A stretch of 18,154 nucleotides of DNA, taken from the NCBI GenBank assembly GCA_948896875.1, contig CAQUWW010000029.1:10426-28579 (forward strand), written 5' to 3'. Shown piece after piece: positions 1 through 7,673 of the stretch; positions within the stretch are counted from its first letter, which is position 1, and each line of letters starts with the position of its first letter. The stretch comes from an uncultured Acetatifactor sp. (lineage in GTDB: Bacteria > Bacillota > Clostridia > Lachnospirales > Lachnospiraceae). The translations under genes were made by a program, and so were the position numbers. A model generated the notes under the pieces. The model did no database searches. It was not told the origin of the DNA and saw only the letters and a list, made by a program, of their open reading frames with translations.

Positions 1-647
1 GTATTGACCTTCGGGCAGCCGTACCCCTCCCGCCTGGTGCCATAGCAGGTCTCGTAGCGAAATACCTCCGCATACTCCGGCAGCGCCATATGCTGAAACG
101 CCAGCACACCGAAATCCTTATCCTGTGCCTCCTGTCTGCGAATCTGTTCCTGGTACCAGTGAATCTGGTTGGGTGTGATAAATCCATAACCGCCCACCTG
201 TTCCATCGGATTGTAATCCCCGGAATCGATGCCGAAGAGCAGCCATCTGACCCGGCCCTCCTGATCTTCGATTCCAATGGTATGATTCCCAACGCCATCC
301 TTTGATTCGGCATCATGATATGCAATACATCCCGGCAGCTTCCGTACCGCGGCAAACAATTCTTCCCTGTTTCCCGCAAATTCCACATCATGATTTCCAA
401 AGACAAAACTCCAGGGAATTCCGGATTCCGTCAACGGCGCCAACGCCAGCGGAAGATATTCCATGTTCTTCTCTCCGTAGACAGTATCTCCCGTGGTCAT
501 GATAAAATCCGGCTTCTCCCGTCTGATCAGATCCCGCATCAAAGCCACCGTCCTGTGATCCCGCTCATCATCCTCGGTATAATGAATATCCGTGAGCTGA
601 AGAATCCGAAAGCTTCCATCCTCCCTGAAACGCAATCTCTTTTCCAT
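1..647 (-). CDS. Metallophosphoesterase, Dcr2/PAP28-like (3' end cut by window)
   Basis: This is a calcineurin-like phosphoesterase, a two-metal hydrolase of phosphate esters; the substrate cannot be read from sequence. The frame is open from an ATG at 645-647 to the left edge, giving 215 residues with the C-terminus missing. Visible metal-binding motifs are LTDIH near residue 19 (D-x-H), TTGDTVYG near residue 50 (GD) and VFGNHD near residue 74 (GNHD). A later FQHMALPEY segment resembles the F-H-x-P-LPEY block of the Dcr2/plant PAP28-like branch. There is no signal peptide, so a cytoplasmic enzyme is likely. An AGGAGG-type ribosome site lies just upstream of the ATG, and a promoter sits at 692-721. 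The family call is firm; the branch is less so. Confidence 0.9.
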   Translation of the reverse strand, partial: MEKRLRFREDGSFRILQLTDIHYTEDDERDHRTVALMRDLIRREKPDFIMTTGDTVYGEKNMEYLPLALAPLTESGIPWSFVFGNHDVEFAGNREELFAAVRKLPGCIAYHDAESKDGVGNHTIGIEDQEGRVRWLLFGIDSGDYNPMEQVGGYGFITPNQIHWYQEQIRRQEAQDKDFGVLAFQHMALPEYAEVFRYETCYGTRREGYGCPKVN

Positions 648-691
648 TGTTCTACTCCTCCTTTACAGCAAAAAATTTCCGCTGTTTTTAC

Positions 692-721
692 AGTATAAAA
701 ATATTCGCCCTGGGCTGACAA
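692..721 (-). promoter_or_regulatory. Sigma-A-type promoter for the metallophosphoesterase
   Basis: On the minus strand TTGTCA (716-721) and TATACT (692-697) are separated by 18 bp and lie about 45 bp upstream of the ATG. The spacer begins with the dyad GCCCAGGGC, which could be an operator. It is back-to-back with the rightward promoter at 794-822, and the rest of the 648-861 gap shows nothing else I can name. Confidence 0.6.
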
Positions 722-793
722 TGGAGAAAACTCTGATTGGGAATGGGAAAAATTCCGGTCCAATGCACTGCTTTGTCACTTGCTGAAATGAAA

Positions 794-822
794 TAGACTT
801 TATTTCTCAATTATGGTATAAT
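794..822 (+). promoter_or_regulatory. Promoter for the small membrane protein and probably rqcH
   Basis: TAGACT (794-799), a 17-bp spacer and a perfect TATAAT (817-822) precede the ATG at 862 by about 40 bp. A TGTCAAA sequence (831-837), the Spo0A-box core, falls near the expected start of transcription, but one such match is expected by chance. Confidence 0.65.
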
Positions 823-861
823 CTTCTTATTGTCAAATTTTTTCACTAAGGAGTTATCAAT

Positions 862-1284
862 ATGAATTCTTATAAAATCAAAAAGACCTCCGGATCCACC
901 GTATTTTTCACCGTTCTTCTGGTCCTGTCCGGAACCAGGCTGATTTTCAACGGCATCTCGTTGGCCATGGGAGATCTGCCGCTGATTGCCTTCATTCTGG
1001 CAATTTTCTATGCTGTCCTGTTCGCTGTCAGTCTTTACATGGTAATCAGGGGACGGCGTTGTTCGCTGACTCTGAATGATAATGGGCTGGTCTATACACC
1101 GCCTCTGGGTGCAGAAAAAAGGCTTTCCTACCAGGACATTCAGAAAGTCTCCATGGGTGGAAGAACCTATGTCATTTATACAACGGATGGGAAGAAACTG
1201 ATCAAATTCGATGACTTCCGCACGGAAAACGCCAGCAAAATCATTGCCTTCCTGAAGGCAAAAGGCGTCCCTACGGAAATTTAA
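862..1284 (+). CDS. Small membrane protein with C-terminal PH-like region, function unknown
   Basis: A 140-residue protein I cannot assign to a named family. Two hydrophobic segments at about residues 13-35 and 40-63 form a helical hairpin with a very short loop. They are followed by a soluble part of about 75 residues rich in alternating beta-type sequence (CSLTLNDNGLVYTPP, then YVIYTTDGKKLIKF) and ending in a helix. This layout resembles bacterial PH-domain membrane proteins, but that is inference from pattern only. The start is supported by AAGGAG at 848-853 with 8-nt spacing and by the promoter at 794-822. Only 49 bp without a visible terminator separate it from rqcH, so the two are probably cotranscribed. 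Confidence 0.75.
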   Translation: MNSYKIKKTSGSTVFFTVLLVLSGTRLIFNGISLAMGDLPLIAFILAIFYAVLFAVSLYMVIRGRRCSLTLNDNGLVYTPPLGAEKRLSYQDIQKVSMGGRTYVIYTTDGKKLIKFDDFRTENASKIIAFLKAKGVPTEI

Positions 1285-1333
1285 GAGATTCCGGAGAGCA
1301 GTCAATACTCACGGGTATAAGAAAGGAAGCAAT

Positions 1334-3082
1334 ATGGCATTCGACGGCGTAACCATAGCAAATGTAGTATCCGAATTAAAGAAAGAATTAGTAGGCGGGC
1401 GTCTGTACAAAATCGCCCAGCCGGAAGAAGACGAGCTGCTTCTGACCATCAAGCATCCCGGGGGCCAGAAACGTCTGTTCCTCTCCGCGGAAGCCTCGCT
1501 TCCTCTGCTCTATCTGACGGAAACCAACAAAACCAGTCCCATGACCGCTCCCAATTTCTGTATGCTGCTGCGCAAGCATTTACAGAACGGCCGGATTACA
1601 GACATTTCTCAGCCGGGACTGGAGCGCATTGTCCATATGGAAATAGAGCATCTGGACGAGATGGGCGATCTGCGCCACAAGACGCTGATTGTGGAAATCA
1701 TGGGAAAGCACAGCAATATTATCTTCTGTGACGAGAACGGCATCATCATCGACAGCATCAAACGAATCTCCGCCGCGGTCAGCTCCGTCCGGGAGGTTCT
1801 GCCCGGGAAGCCTTATTTTGTGGCGGAGACCCAAAACAAGCTGGACGCGCTTCACACAGATAGAGGCAGTTTCCGAAACGCGCTTGCCGCAAAACCCCAG
1901 CCTGTATTCAAGGCCATTTATGGCAGTTATACCGGCATCTCTCCTATTCTGGCCCAGGAGCTGTGTCATGAAGCGGCCATTGACGGAGAGTCTTCCACAG
2001 CCGCGTTATCCGACTCTGATTATGACAGGCTGTATCAGGTATTCGAGGGCATGGCGGAGAGGATCCGGGAAGAGCATTTTGCTCCAAATATTGCCTACCG
2101 GAATGGCAAGCCGGTAGAATTCTGCGCGCTGCCTCTGACCCTGTACGACTATGAGGGCTGTCATACCGTGGCCTATGATTCCATGTCCGTCCTCCTGGAG
2201 AAATATTACAAAGAGAAAAATACACTGACCCGGATCCGGCAGAAATCTTCGGATCTGCGCCGGATTGTTCAGACGGCTTTGGAGCGGAATATCAAGAAAT
2301 ATGATCTGCAGCTGCGCCAGATAAAGGATACGGAGAAGCGGGAAACTTACCGTATATACGGAGAACTGCTGAACACCTATGGCTATGATGCCAGTCCCGG
2401 TGCCAAATCTCTGGAAGCCCTGAATTATTACACCAATGAAACCATTGTCATTCCTCTGGACCCCACGTTAAGCGCCACAGAAAATGCGAAAAAGTATTTT
2501 GAAAAATATGGGAAATTAAAGCGGACCTTTGAAGCTCTGGGCGATTTAACCAAAGAAGTGAAAGCGGAAATTGATCATCTGGAGTCTATCTCCACGGCCC
2601 TGGATATCGCAATGTTCGAAGAAGACCTTGCCCAGATCAAGGAAGAACTGACCGAAAGCGGCTACATCCGCAGAAAAGGCAATGCCAAAAAGCAGAAAAT
2701 CACCAGCAAGCCCTATCATTACATTAGCAGCGACGGGTTTCATATGTATGTTGGGAAAAATAATTATCAGAACGATGAATTGACCTTCAAAATTGCCACC
2801 GGCAACGACTGGTGGTTCCACGCAAAGCAGATGCCCGGTTCTCATGTGATTGTCAGACTTGGAAACGCAGAAGAACTCCCTGACCGCACCTTTGAAGAAG
2901 CGGCACGGCTTGCCGCTTACTATTCCAAAGGCAGAGGTCAGGATAAGGTGGAAATCGATTATATCCAGAAAAAGCATGTGAAAAAGCCTAACGGTGCAAA
3001 GCCGGGGTTTGTAGTCTATTATACCAACTTTTCCATGGCAATCGACAGCGATATCTCCGGTATACGCCTTGCGGAAGGATAG
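1334..3082 (+). CDS. rqcH: RqcH/Rqc2 homologue (NFACT family), ribosome-associated quality control
   Basis: RqcH binds stalled 50S subunits carrying peptidyl-tRNA and recruits tRNA-Ala to add C-terminal alanine tails that mark the nascent chain for degradation. Older annotations call it fibronectin-binding protein FbpA. At 582 residues it is of normal length. The start MAFDGVTIANVVSEL is the typical NFACT-N opening. A helical, charged middle region (about 290-440) fits the coiled-coil arm. The C-terminal NFACT-R domain (about 455-565) shows YHYISSDGFHMYVGKNN and DWWFHAKQMPGSHVIV. The Asp-Arg pair expected near residues 97-98 reads Glu-Arg here. The ribosome site AAAGGAAG sits 6 nt before the ATG. 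The gene ends 9 bp from the convergent flippase gene. Confidence 0.93.
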   Translation: MAFDGVTIANVVSELKKELVGGRLYKIAQPEEDELLLTIKHPGGQKRLFLSAEASLPLLYLTETNKTSPMTAPNFCMLLRKHLQNGRITDISQPGLERIVHMEIEHLDEMGDLRHKTLIVEIMGKHSNIIFCDENGIIIDSIKRISAAVSSVREVLPGKPYFVAETQNKLDALHTDRGSFRNALAAKPQPVFKAIYGSYTGISPILAQELCHEAAIDGESSTAALSDSDYDRLYQVFEGMAERIREEHFAPNIAYRNGKPVEFCALPLTLYDYEGCHTVAYDSMSVLLEKYYKEKNTLTRIRQKSSDLRRIVQTALERNIKKYDLQLRQIKDTEKRETYRIYGELLNTYGYDASPGAKSLEALNYYTNETIVIPLDPTLSATENAKKYFEKYGKLKRTFEALGDLTKEVKAEIDHLESISTALDIAMFEEDLAQIKEELTESGYIRRKGNAKKQKITSKPYHYISSDGFHMYVGKNNYQNDELTFKIATGNDWWFHAKQMPGSHVIVRLGNAEELPDRTFEEAARLAAYYSKGRGQDKVEIDYIQKKHVKKPNGAKPGFVVYYTNFSMAIDSDISGIRLAEG

Positions 3083-3091
3083 CGCCGGCCC

Positions 3092-4768
3092 TCATTTCAT
3101 CAGTCCGCTTTTCTTCGCAAGTCTCACAAGCAGATACCCTTTGGGGAATCCTCGAAGCTCCTGCTCCGAAATTCCCCGAAGGAGAAGCAGCATAAAGAAA
3201 TATACGCAGGCTGCCGTTAGGATCGCTATCACCACCGATATCTTCGGAGAAGAAGTCATCATCAGAAAAGCTTCGTAAGTAGCCCAGGCCACGGCTCCCA
3301 TGCAGATGGAAGCAAATGCCGGAATCAGAAAAGTCTTCCTGATTTCCTGTCGATATCCCGTGGCCCGGCGCACCGCCCATTGGTTCAGAATGCACATGAC
3401 GCCGGAGTAAAGTGTAACGGCAATCGCCATGCTATACAGGTCCAGATCGGTAAAGGTAAGAAGCAGTACCGCCGCAGCTGTCTGTATCACCAGAGCAATC
3501 GCGGCATTGATAATCGGCGTGTTCACCTTACCCAATCCCTGCAGAACAGAGCTGTTCAGAGTAGACAGCGCATAAAATACCACGGAAAGAGAAAGCGCCA
3601 TCAGAAGCCCGGTCACCAGGTCCTCGGTCTCCCGCACATTGTTGAACAAAAGGCCGGTTATCGGCCTTGCAAGCACAAACAGACCCACCGCACAGGGAAT
3701 GGAAATCAGCATGATGGTCTTCACCGCCAGACCGTTTTTTTCTTTGACTCCCTGTATGTGACCGGCAGCCGCCATCTGCGCCATGGAAGGGATCACCGCG
3801 GAAGCCATGGCGGAGGCAAACGCAATGGGAATATTGGAGATGGTCAGCGCCTGTCCTGAAAAAGCCCCCCATCTGGAAAAGACTGCCACTTCATCCAGCT
3901 TCCGCAGCGCCGGAAATATCTGTGTATACACAGTATTATTCACTGTACCGCTGAGATTATAGATGGCCGTACTCAGAATAAACGGCGTCACTACCATCAT
4001 TGTGGTCCGCATAATAGATTTATAGGAGTCCGTCCCCACATGTCTGTCGTTTCTAATCCTCCTGTCAATGGTTCCCCGGTTCAGCATGTAAACAGCTATC
4101 ATAAAAAGCAGCGCCGCCAGCACACCGGCACCGGCTCCCAGAGCGCTTCCAACGGCACCGGAGGTGGCACGGGTTACTTTTCCCGCCTCGTCCGCCGGAA
4201 TCTCAAGGGTCCCCATAGTTCCCCTTATCAGCAGATAAGCCGCGCCAACGCTGACCACCGCATTGACAATCTGCTCCAGTATCTGGGACACGGAGGTCTG
4301 CACCATACTTCCATGGGCCTGAAAATATCCCCGCAGAACGCCTAAAATGCCGTATATGAAGATAGTCGGCGCAAATGCCTGCAGCACCGACACTTCATTT
4401 TCCCCCAAAAGCTCCATTTTACACAGAAAATGAGCGCCAAAAAACAAAAGCAGGCTGGCTGCCCCGCCTACCGCCAACACATACATAAGCGCACACTTAT
4501 ACACCCGGTGCGCACTGCGGTACTCTCTCAGCGCAAGCTTCTGCGCTATCACTTTCGATACGGCGGAGGGAATGCTGTAGGAAGAAATCAGCAGGACAAT
4601 GGTATAATAATTATGGGCGGACTGGTAATAGCCCAGTCCCAGATCCCCTATGACACGATGTAAAGGGCCCCTGTAAAGGAGCCCTATAATTCTGCTGATA
4701 ATCCCGGCGGCAGCCAGAATCCCCGCCTGTATTATAAAGCTGTTTTTTTTGCTGCTGTTATCCGACAT
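3092..4768 (-). CDS. MOP-superfamily flippase, SpoVB/MurJ(YtgP)-like polysaccharide biosynthesis protein
   Basis: An integral membrane protein of 558 residues with about 14 hydrophobic helices. This family moves lipid-linked sugars, such as lipid II or other undecaprenyl-linked units, across the membrane; SpoVB acts in spore cortex formation and YtgP/MurJ in wall synthesis. The N-terminus (GIISRIIGLLYRGPLHRVIG) carries the family's helix-1 pattern, and HGSMVQTSVSQILEQIVNA near residues 151-169 is also typical. I cannot decide between the SpoVB and YtgP branches. The ATG lies 4 bp after the glgA stop with only a weak GAGG site that overlaps that stop, so translation is probably coupled to glgA. 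The last residues are basic and cytoplasmic. Confidence 0.88.
   Translation of the reverse strand: MSDNSSKKNSFIIQAGILAAAGIISRIIGLLYRGPLHRVIGDLGLGYYQSAHNYYTIVLLISSYSIPSAVSKVIAQKLALREYRSAHRVYKCALMYVLAVGGAASLLLFFGAHFLCKMELLGENEVSVLQAFAPTIFIYGILGVLRGYFQAHGSMVQTSVSQILEQIVNAVVSVGAAYLLIRGTMGTLEIPADEAGKVTRATSGAVGSALGAGAGVLAALLFMIAVYMLNRGTIDRRIRNDRHVGTDSYKSIMRTTMMVVTPFILSTAIYNLSGTVNNTVYTQIFPALRKLDEVAVFSRWGAFSGQALTISNIPIAFASAMASAVIPSMAQMAAAGHIQGVKEKNGLAVKTIMLISIPCAVGLFVLARPITGLLFNNVRETEDLVTGLLMALSLSVVFYALSTLNSSVLQGLGKVNTPIINAAIALVIQTAAAVLLLTFTDLDLYSMAIAVTLYSGVMCILNQWAVRRATGYRQEIRKTFLIPAFASICMGAVAWATYEAFLMMTSSPKISVVIAILTAACVYFFMLLLLRGISEQELRGFPKGYLLVRLAKKSGLMK
3138..3182. repeat. 12-bp inverted repeat inside the flippase 3' end
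   Basis: CCTTTGGGGAAT (3138-3149) and ATTCCCCGAAGG (3171-3182) pair over 11 of 12 positions around a 21-nt loop. The hairpin starts 56 bp beyond the rqcH stop codon and lies within the coding region of the convergent flippase gene. No T-tract follows on either strand, so it is not a standard terminator, though it could stabilise the end of an rqcH transcript. Confidence 0.4.
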
Positions 4769-4772
4769 ATCC

Positions 4773-6218
4773 TCAACCTATCAGCCAGTCATACATTTCC
4801 TGATATTTCGCCGCTGACACATGCCAGGAGAAATCCGCGGCCATGGCCCTGTCAACCATCTTGTTCCATTCCCGCTTCTTATCATAATAGATATGCTCCG
4901 CATAGCGAATAGCATTCAACATTTCGTGGGCGTTATAGTTGGTAAAGCTGAAACCGGTGCCGGTGCTTTCGTATTCATTGTAAGGTTCTACCGTATCCTT
5001 CAGACCGCCTGTCTCCCGCACAATGGGAATGGTCCCGTAGCGCAGGGCCATCAGCTGGCTCAGTCCGCAGGGCTCAAACAGCGAAGGCATCAGAAACGCG
5101 TCACAGGATGCATAAATCTTGTGGGACAGGGGATCGGAATAATAAATATTGGCAGATACCTTATCATTGTACTTCCAGTCAAAATGCCGGAACATATTCT
5201 CGTATCTTTCCTCACCGGTTCCCAGAATCACCAGCTGCACATCATCCTGACAGAGCTCATCCATGATGTAGGCAATGAGATCGAATCCCTTCTGGTCCGT
5301 CAGCCTGGAGACCACGCCGATCATCATCTTCCTGTCATCCTGCTTAAGTCCCAGCTCCTGCTGGAGAGCCCGCTTGTTCTTCACCTTCTCCTTGCGGAAA
5401 TTCACCGCATTATAAGGGTTCACAATCAGCTTATCCGACTCCGGATTGAAATCCGTATAGTCGATTCCGTTCACAATCCCCCGAAGGTCGCCGCTTCTGG
5501 CCCGAAGCAGACCGTCAAGCCCTTCCCCGTAGAACGGCGTCTTGATCTCCTCCGCGTAGGTACTGCTCACCGTGGTGACCGCATCCGCATAGACAATTCC
5601 GCCCTTCAACAGATTGGCATCCTTATAAGCCTCAAGCTTGTCAGGCGTAAAGAAATAATCCGACAGCCCCGTAATGCTCCGCACCGTTTTGGTATCCCAT
5701 TTCCCCTGGAACTTCAGATTATGAATGGTAATAACAGATTTCATTCTGCTGAAGAAATCTCCTCCACGGAACCGCTCCTTCATATACACAGGAATCAGCC
5801 CTGTCTGCCAGTCATGGCAATGGACTACATCCGGCTGAAACCCGATTGCCGGAAGCGCGGAAAGGACTGCCTTCGAAAAATAGGCATATCTTTCGATCTC
5901 CCACTTGGGATCATCGCTGTAAACTTTATTGCCGCTGAAATAATATTCATTATCAATGAAATAATAATGTACACCCTCTTCTTCCGCTTCCAGAATTCCC
6001 ACATACGCGCTTGTCCAGTTGAAATCCATGTAGAAATGGGTCACATACCGCATCTTATCCTTCATCTCCTGTTTCATACAGGCATATTTCGGAATCATGA
6101 CCCTCACATCAAAATACTGCTTGTCGATACATTTCGGCAGGGAACCCACCACATCGGCCAAACCGCCTGTTTTGATAAAAGGTACCCCTTCTGATGCCGC
6201 AAAAAGAATTTTTTTCAT
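4773..6218 (-). CDS. glgA: Glycogen synthase (ADP-glucose, GT5)
   Basis: GlgA transfers glucose from ADP-glucose to the growing alpha-1,4-glucan in the cytoplasm. The protein is 481 residues, normal for bacterial GlgA. The N-terminal signature KTGGLADVVGSLPK (from residue 16) binds ADP-glucose. HCHDWQTGLIP (about 133-143), VSRLTDQKGFD (about 303-313) and FEPCGLSQL (about 381-389, with the conserved Glu) are all present. I chose the ATG at 6216-6218 over a GTG at 6228-6230 because GGAGG (6224-6228) overlaps that GTG and lies 5 nt before the ATG. It has its own promoter at 6261-6289. No glgC, glgD, glgB or glgP lies nearby; the neighbours are the Spo0A-like regulator upstream and the flippase downstream. 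Confidence 0.95.
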   Translation of the reverse strand: MKKILFAASEGVPFIKTGGLADVVGSLPKCIDKQYFDVRVMIPKYACMKQEMKDKMRYVTHFYMDFNWTSAYVGILEAEEEGVHYYFIDNEYYFSGNKVYSDDPKWEIERYAYFSKAVLSALPAIGFQPDVVHCHDWQTGLIPVYMKERFRGGDFFSRMKSVITIHNLKFQGKWDTKTVRSITGLSDYFFTPDKLEAYKDANLLKGGIVYADAVTTVSSTYAEEIKTPFYGEGLDGLLRARSGDLRGIVNGIDYTDFNPESDKLIVNPYNAVNFRKEKVKNKRALQQELGLKQDDRKMMIGVVSRLTDQKGFDLIAYIMDELCQDDVQLVILGTGEERYENMFRHFDWKYNDKVSANIYYSDPLSHKIYASCDAFLMPSLFEPCGLSQLMALRYGTIPIVRETGGLKDTVEPYNEYESTGTGFSFTNYNAHEMLNAIRYAEHIYYDKKREWNKMVDRAMAADFSWHVSAAKYQEMYDWLIG

Positions 6219-6260
6219 TGAAACCTCCACTGATCTTTAATCCATACAGGTACAATTTTT

Positions 6261-6289
6261 ATTATACAACAATATTTGCTCAGTGGAAA
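6261..6289 (-). promoter_or_regulatory. Promoter for glgA and the flippase
   Basis: On the minus strand TTTCCA (6284-6289) and a perfect TATAAT (6261-6266) are spaced by 17 bp in the 99-bp gap between the Spo0A-like gene and glgA. No convincing intrinsic terminator follows the Spo0A-like gene, so read-through into glgA is also possible. Confidence 0.65.
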
Positions 6290-6317
6290 GTATTTCTTTT
6301 CCAAGATCAGGAAACTT

Positions 6318-6839
6318 TTACTGCATGCGATAGGAAAGACGTATTCTGTCGGCAATCAATGCAATGAATTCCGAATTGGTCGGCTTGCCTTTTCCTGTGT
6401 CAATCGTGTATCCAAACAGCGCATCGAGTGTCTCCATTCTTCCTCTGCTCCAGGCGACCTCTATTGCATGACGAATTGCGCGTTCCACACGGCTGGGCGT
6501 AGTCTGGAAACGTTTGGCTATGGTGGGATAGAGAATCTTCGTAATCGAACTGATCATACCTGGATCTTCCACGGACATCATAATCGCCTCTCTCAAATAC
6601 TGATAGCCTTTGATATGTGCAGGTACACCGATTTCATGTATCATATCTGTCACATCCTGCTCAAGATCCCGCTGGGAAACCGGCTTCTTCACTTCCGGCG
6701 TCATGTTGCGCTGATTTCCGGTCTTTCCCGAAGGCACCGTAATCATAATCTGAAATTCCTTGTCCCCATTCATCAGATCTCCCAGGATTTTGTAGATTCT
6801 TTCATTATCTTTTGCAGCTGTAAGATTCAACTGTTCCAT
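6318..6839 (-). CDS. Stand-alone Spo0A C-terminal (DNA-binding) domain protein, no receiver
   Basis: A 173-residue protein whose residues 55-173 match the Spo0A effector domain closely: DLEQDVTDMIHEIGVPAHIK, then the recognition-helix region TPSRVERAIRHAIEVAWSRG (about 114-133) and KPTNSEFIALIAD. Full Spo0A is about 260-270 residues with an N-terminal phosphoreceiver. Here residues 1-54 are a short, partly charged segment with no receiver signature. The start is well set: AGGAGG at 6847-6852 lies 7 nt before the ATG and a TATAAT lies at 6910-6915, so this is not a truncated reading of a longer gene. A cytoplasmic transcription factor binding Spo0A-box-like DNA without phosphorylation control is the likely role. 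The true spo0A should lie elsewhere in the genome. Confidence 0.9.
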   Translation of the reverse strand: MEQLNLTAAKDNERIYKILGDLMNGDKEFQIMITVPSGKTGNQRNMTPEVKKPVSQRDLEQDVTDMIHEIGVPAHIKGYQYLREAIMMSVEDPGMISSITKILYPTIAKRFQTTPSRVERAIRHAIEVAWSRGRMETLDALFGYTIDTGKGKPTNSEFIALIADRIRLSYRMQ

Positions 6840-6909
6840 TACACGACCTCCTCATAAATCGCTAAATGATACGATTCTTTACACAAATTGTCTAAATTCG
6901 TCCTTTTCC

Positions 6910-6939
6910 ATTATAAGAGAGAAGTATTGAAATCAGCAA
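6910..6939 (-). promoter_or_regulatory. Probable promoter for the Spo0A-like gene
   Basis: On the minus strand TTGCTG (6934-6939) and TATAAT (6910-6915) have an 18-bp spacer. The -35 is weak, as expected for an activated or alternative promoter. Just downstream, near the start of transcription, GGACGAA (minus strand) and TGTCTAA (plus strand, 6889-6895) each differ from the Spo0A-box core at one position. Confidence 0.45.
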
Positions 6940-6997
6940 CTCCAACCCACCGCGGTATTCGTCTCACCTTGCTAAAATATTCCGCATAACGTGCCAG

Positions 6998-7027
6998 TTC
7001 TGCGTATATTGTCAAATTATCGCAGAA
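6998..7027. promoter_or_regulatory. Inverted repeat, candidate operator
   Basis: TTCTGCG (6998-7004) and CGCAGAA (7021-7027) form a perfect 7-bp inverted repeat around a 16-bp AT-rich spacer. The dyad straddles the -35 of the upstream rightward promoter (7009-7014), a standard place for a repressor dimer. The Spo0A-box-like core TGTCAAA (7010-7016) falls inside it. Confidence 0.45.
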
Positions 7028-7038
7028 AAATCTATAAT
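7009..7038 (+). promoter_or_regulatory. Distal promoter (P1) of the PHP operon
   Basis: TTGTCA (7009-7014), an 18-bp spacer and TATAAT (7033-7038) make a near-consensus promoter about 125 bp upstream of the first start codon. Confidence 0.6.
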
Positions 7039-7067
7039 ACCTGTTTTTTCAACATTTGCGGTATTTC

Positions 7068-7096
7068 TTGACAGTTCCCGGGGAATATACGATACT
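7068..7096 (+). promoter_or_regulatory. Proximal promoter (P2) of the PHP operon
   Basis: A perfect TTGACA (7068-7073), 17-bp spacer and GATACT (7091-7096). Transcription would start near 7103, downstream of the ATG at 7056, which argues that the true first start codon is at 7164. Confidence 0.6.
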
Positions 7097-7163
7097 TGTT
7101 ACAATGGAACTACAATCAGTACCTGTCCGACCGGTACGGAACTATAATGAGGAGGAACCTTCC

Positions 7164-7673
7164 ATGAAGCAACTATACCAAGCCCGGGGAATGCTCAGCA
7201 GGAATTTCACAGGCCAGATCACTTACACCTTCTGCCTGCCTTACGCCCTGGAAGAACTGGATATCTGTCTCACTTTTGACAAACAGCACTACGATTCCCC
7301 GGCGCAGGTGCCGGTGGAAGAGCTGGTGGAATACTGCCGCAGCCGCTATGACATCAGCGCCTATGAAAATCTGAGCCGGGAAGAACTGGCGGAACTTTTT
7401 TTCAAAGAGACGAAGACGGAAATTCATGTCTCCGCCGAGCTGGACGGTCACTTTATCGGCTGTATCCACAACCAGCTGACCTGCCGTCACATGCATTTCG
7501 GTCCGGATATGCTGTCCGAAGGCTGTCTGATGCCGGATGTCCTGGACGGTGTCCTGAAAGTAACCGTTCTGGCTTTTCAAATTCTGCTGGACGATACCCC
7601 GTATACGGTAACCGTATCCGGCCGTAAACTGGAAAAGAAGGATAAAACAGAAGAAGGAGGAGAGAACTCATGA
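7164..7673 (+). CDS. Beta-rich protein of unknown function, partner of the PHP hydrolase
   Basis: A 169-residue soluble protein with no signal peptide or membrane segment that I cannot place in a named family. The sequence alternates predicted beta strands (FTGQITYTFCLPY, LDICLTFD, TEIHVSAEL) with a short acidic helical part. It ends with a strand block (GVLKVTVLAFQILL, then TPYTVTVSG) and a charged tail. This pattern resembles beta-sandwich domains found ahead of PHP domains in some single-chain CehA-like proteins, so it may be the split-off partner; that is inference. The ATG at 7164 is preceded by AGGAGG (7150-7155) at 8-nt spacing and lies downstream of both promoters. An in-frame ATG at 7056 lies upstream of P2 and is not used. 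Its stop overlaps the next start (ATGA, 7670-7673). Confidence 0.8.
   Translation: MKQLYQARGMLSRNFTGQITYTFCLPYALEELDICLTFDKQHYDSPAQVPVEELVEYCRSRYDISAYENLSREELAELFFKETKTEIHVSAELDGHFIGCIHNQLTCRHMHFGPDMLSEGCLMPDVLDGVLKVTVLAFQILLDDTPYTVTVSGRKLEKKDKTEEGGENS

Noticed and set aside
831..837. TGTCAAA as a Spo0A box
   Set aside because: This 7-bp core is expected several times by chance in 18 kb on two strands; position alone does not support it.
4821..6194. A 457-codon open frame on the plus strand opposite glgA
   Set aside because: It is fully antisense to a well-conserved gene, has no ribosome site, and its translation is rich in His, Arg and Ile with no recognisable domain; it follows from codon bias on the other strand.
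6284..6304. TGGAAA/TTTCCA hairpin as a terminator of the Spo0A-like gene
   Set aside because: The stem is short and A/T-rich with no T-tract, and it coincides with the -35 of the glgA promoter.
7056..7163. N-terminal extension of the beta-rich protein from an ATG at 7056
   Set aside because: That ATG lies upstream of the proximal promoter and has no ribosome site, whereas the ATG at 7164 has AGGAGG at 8 nt.
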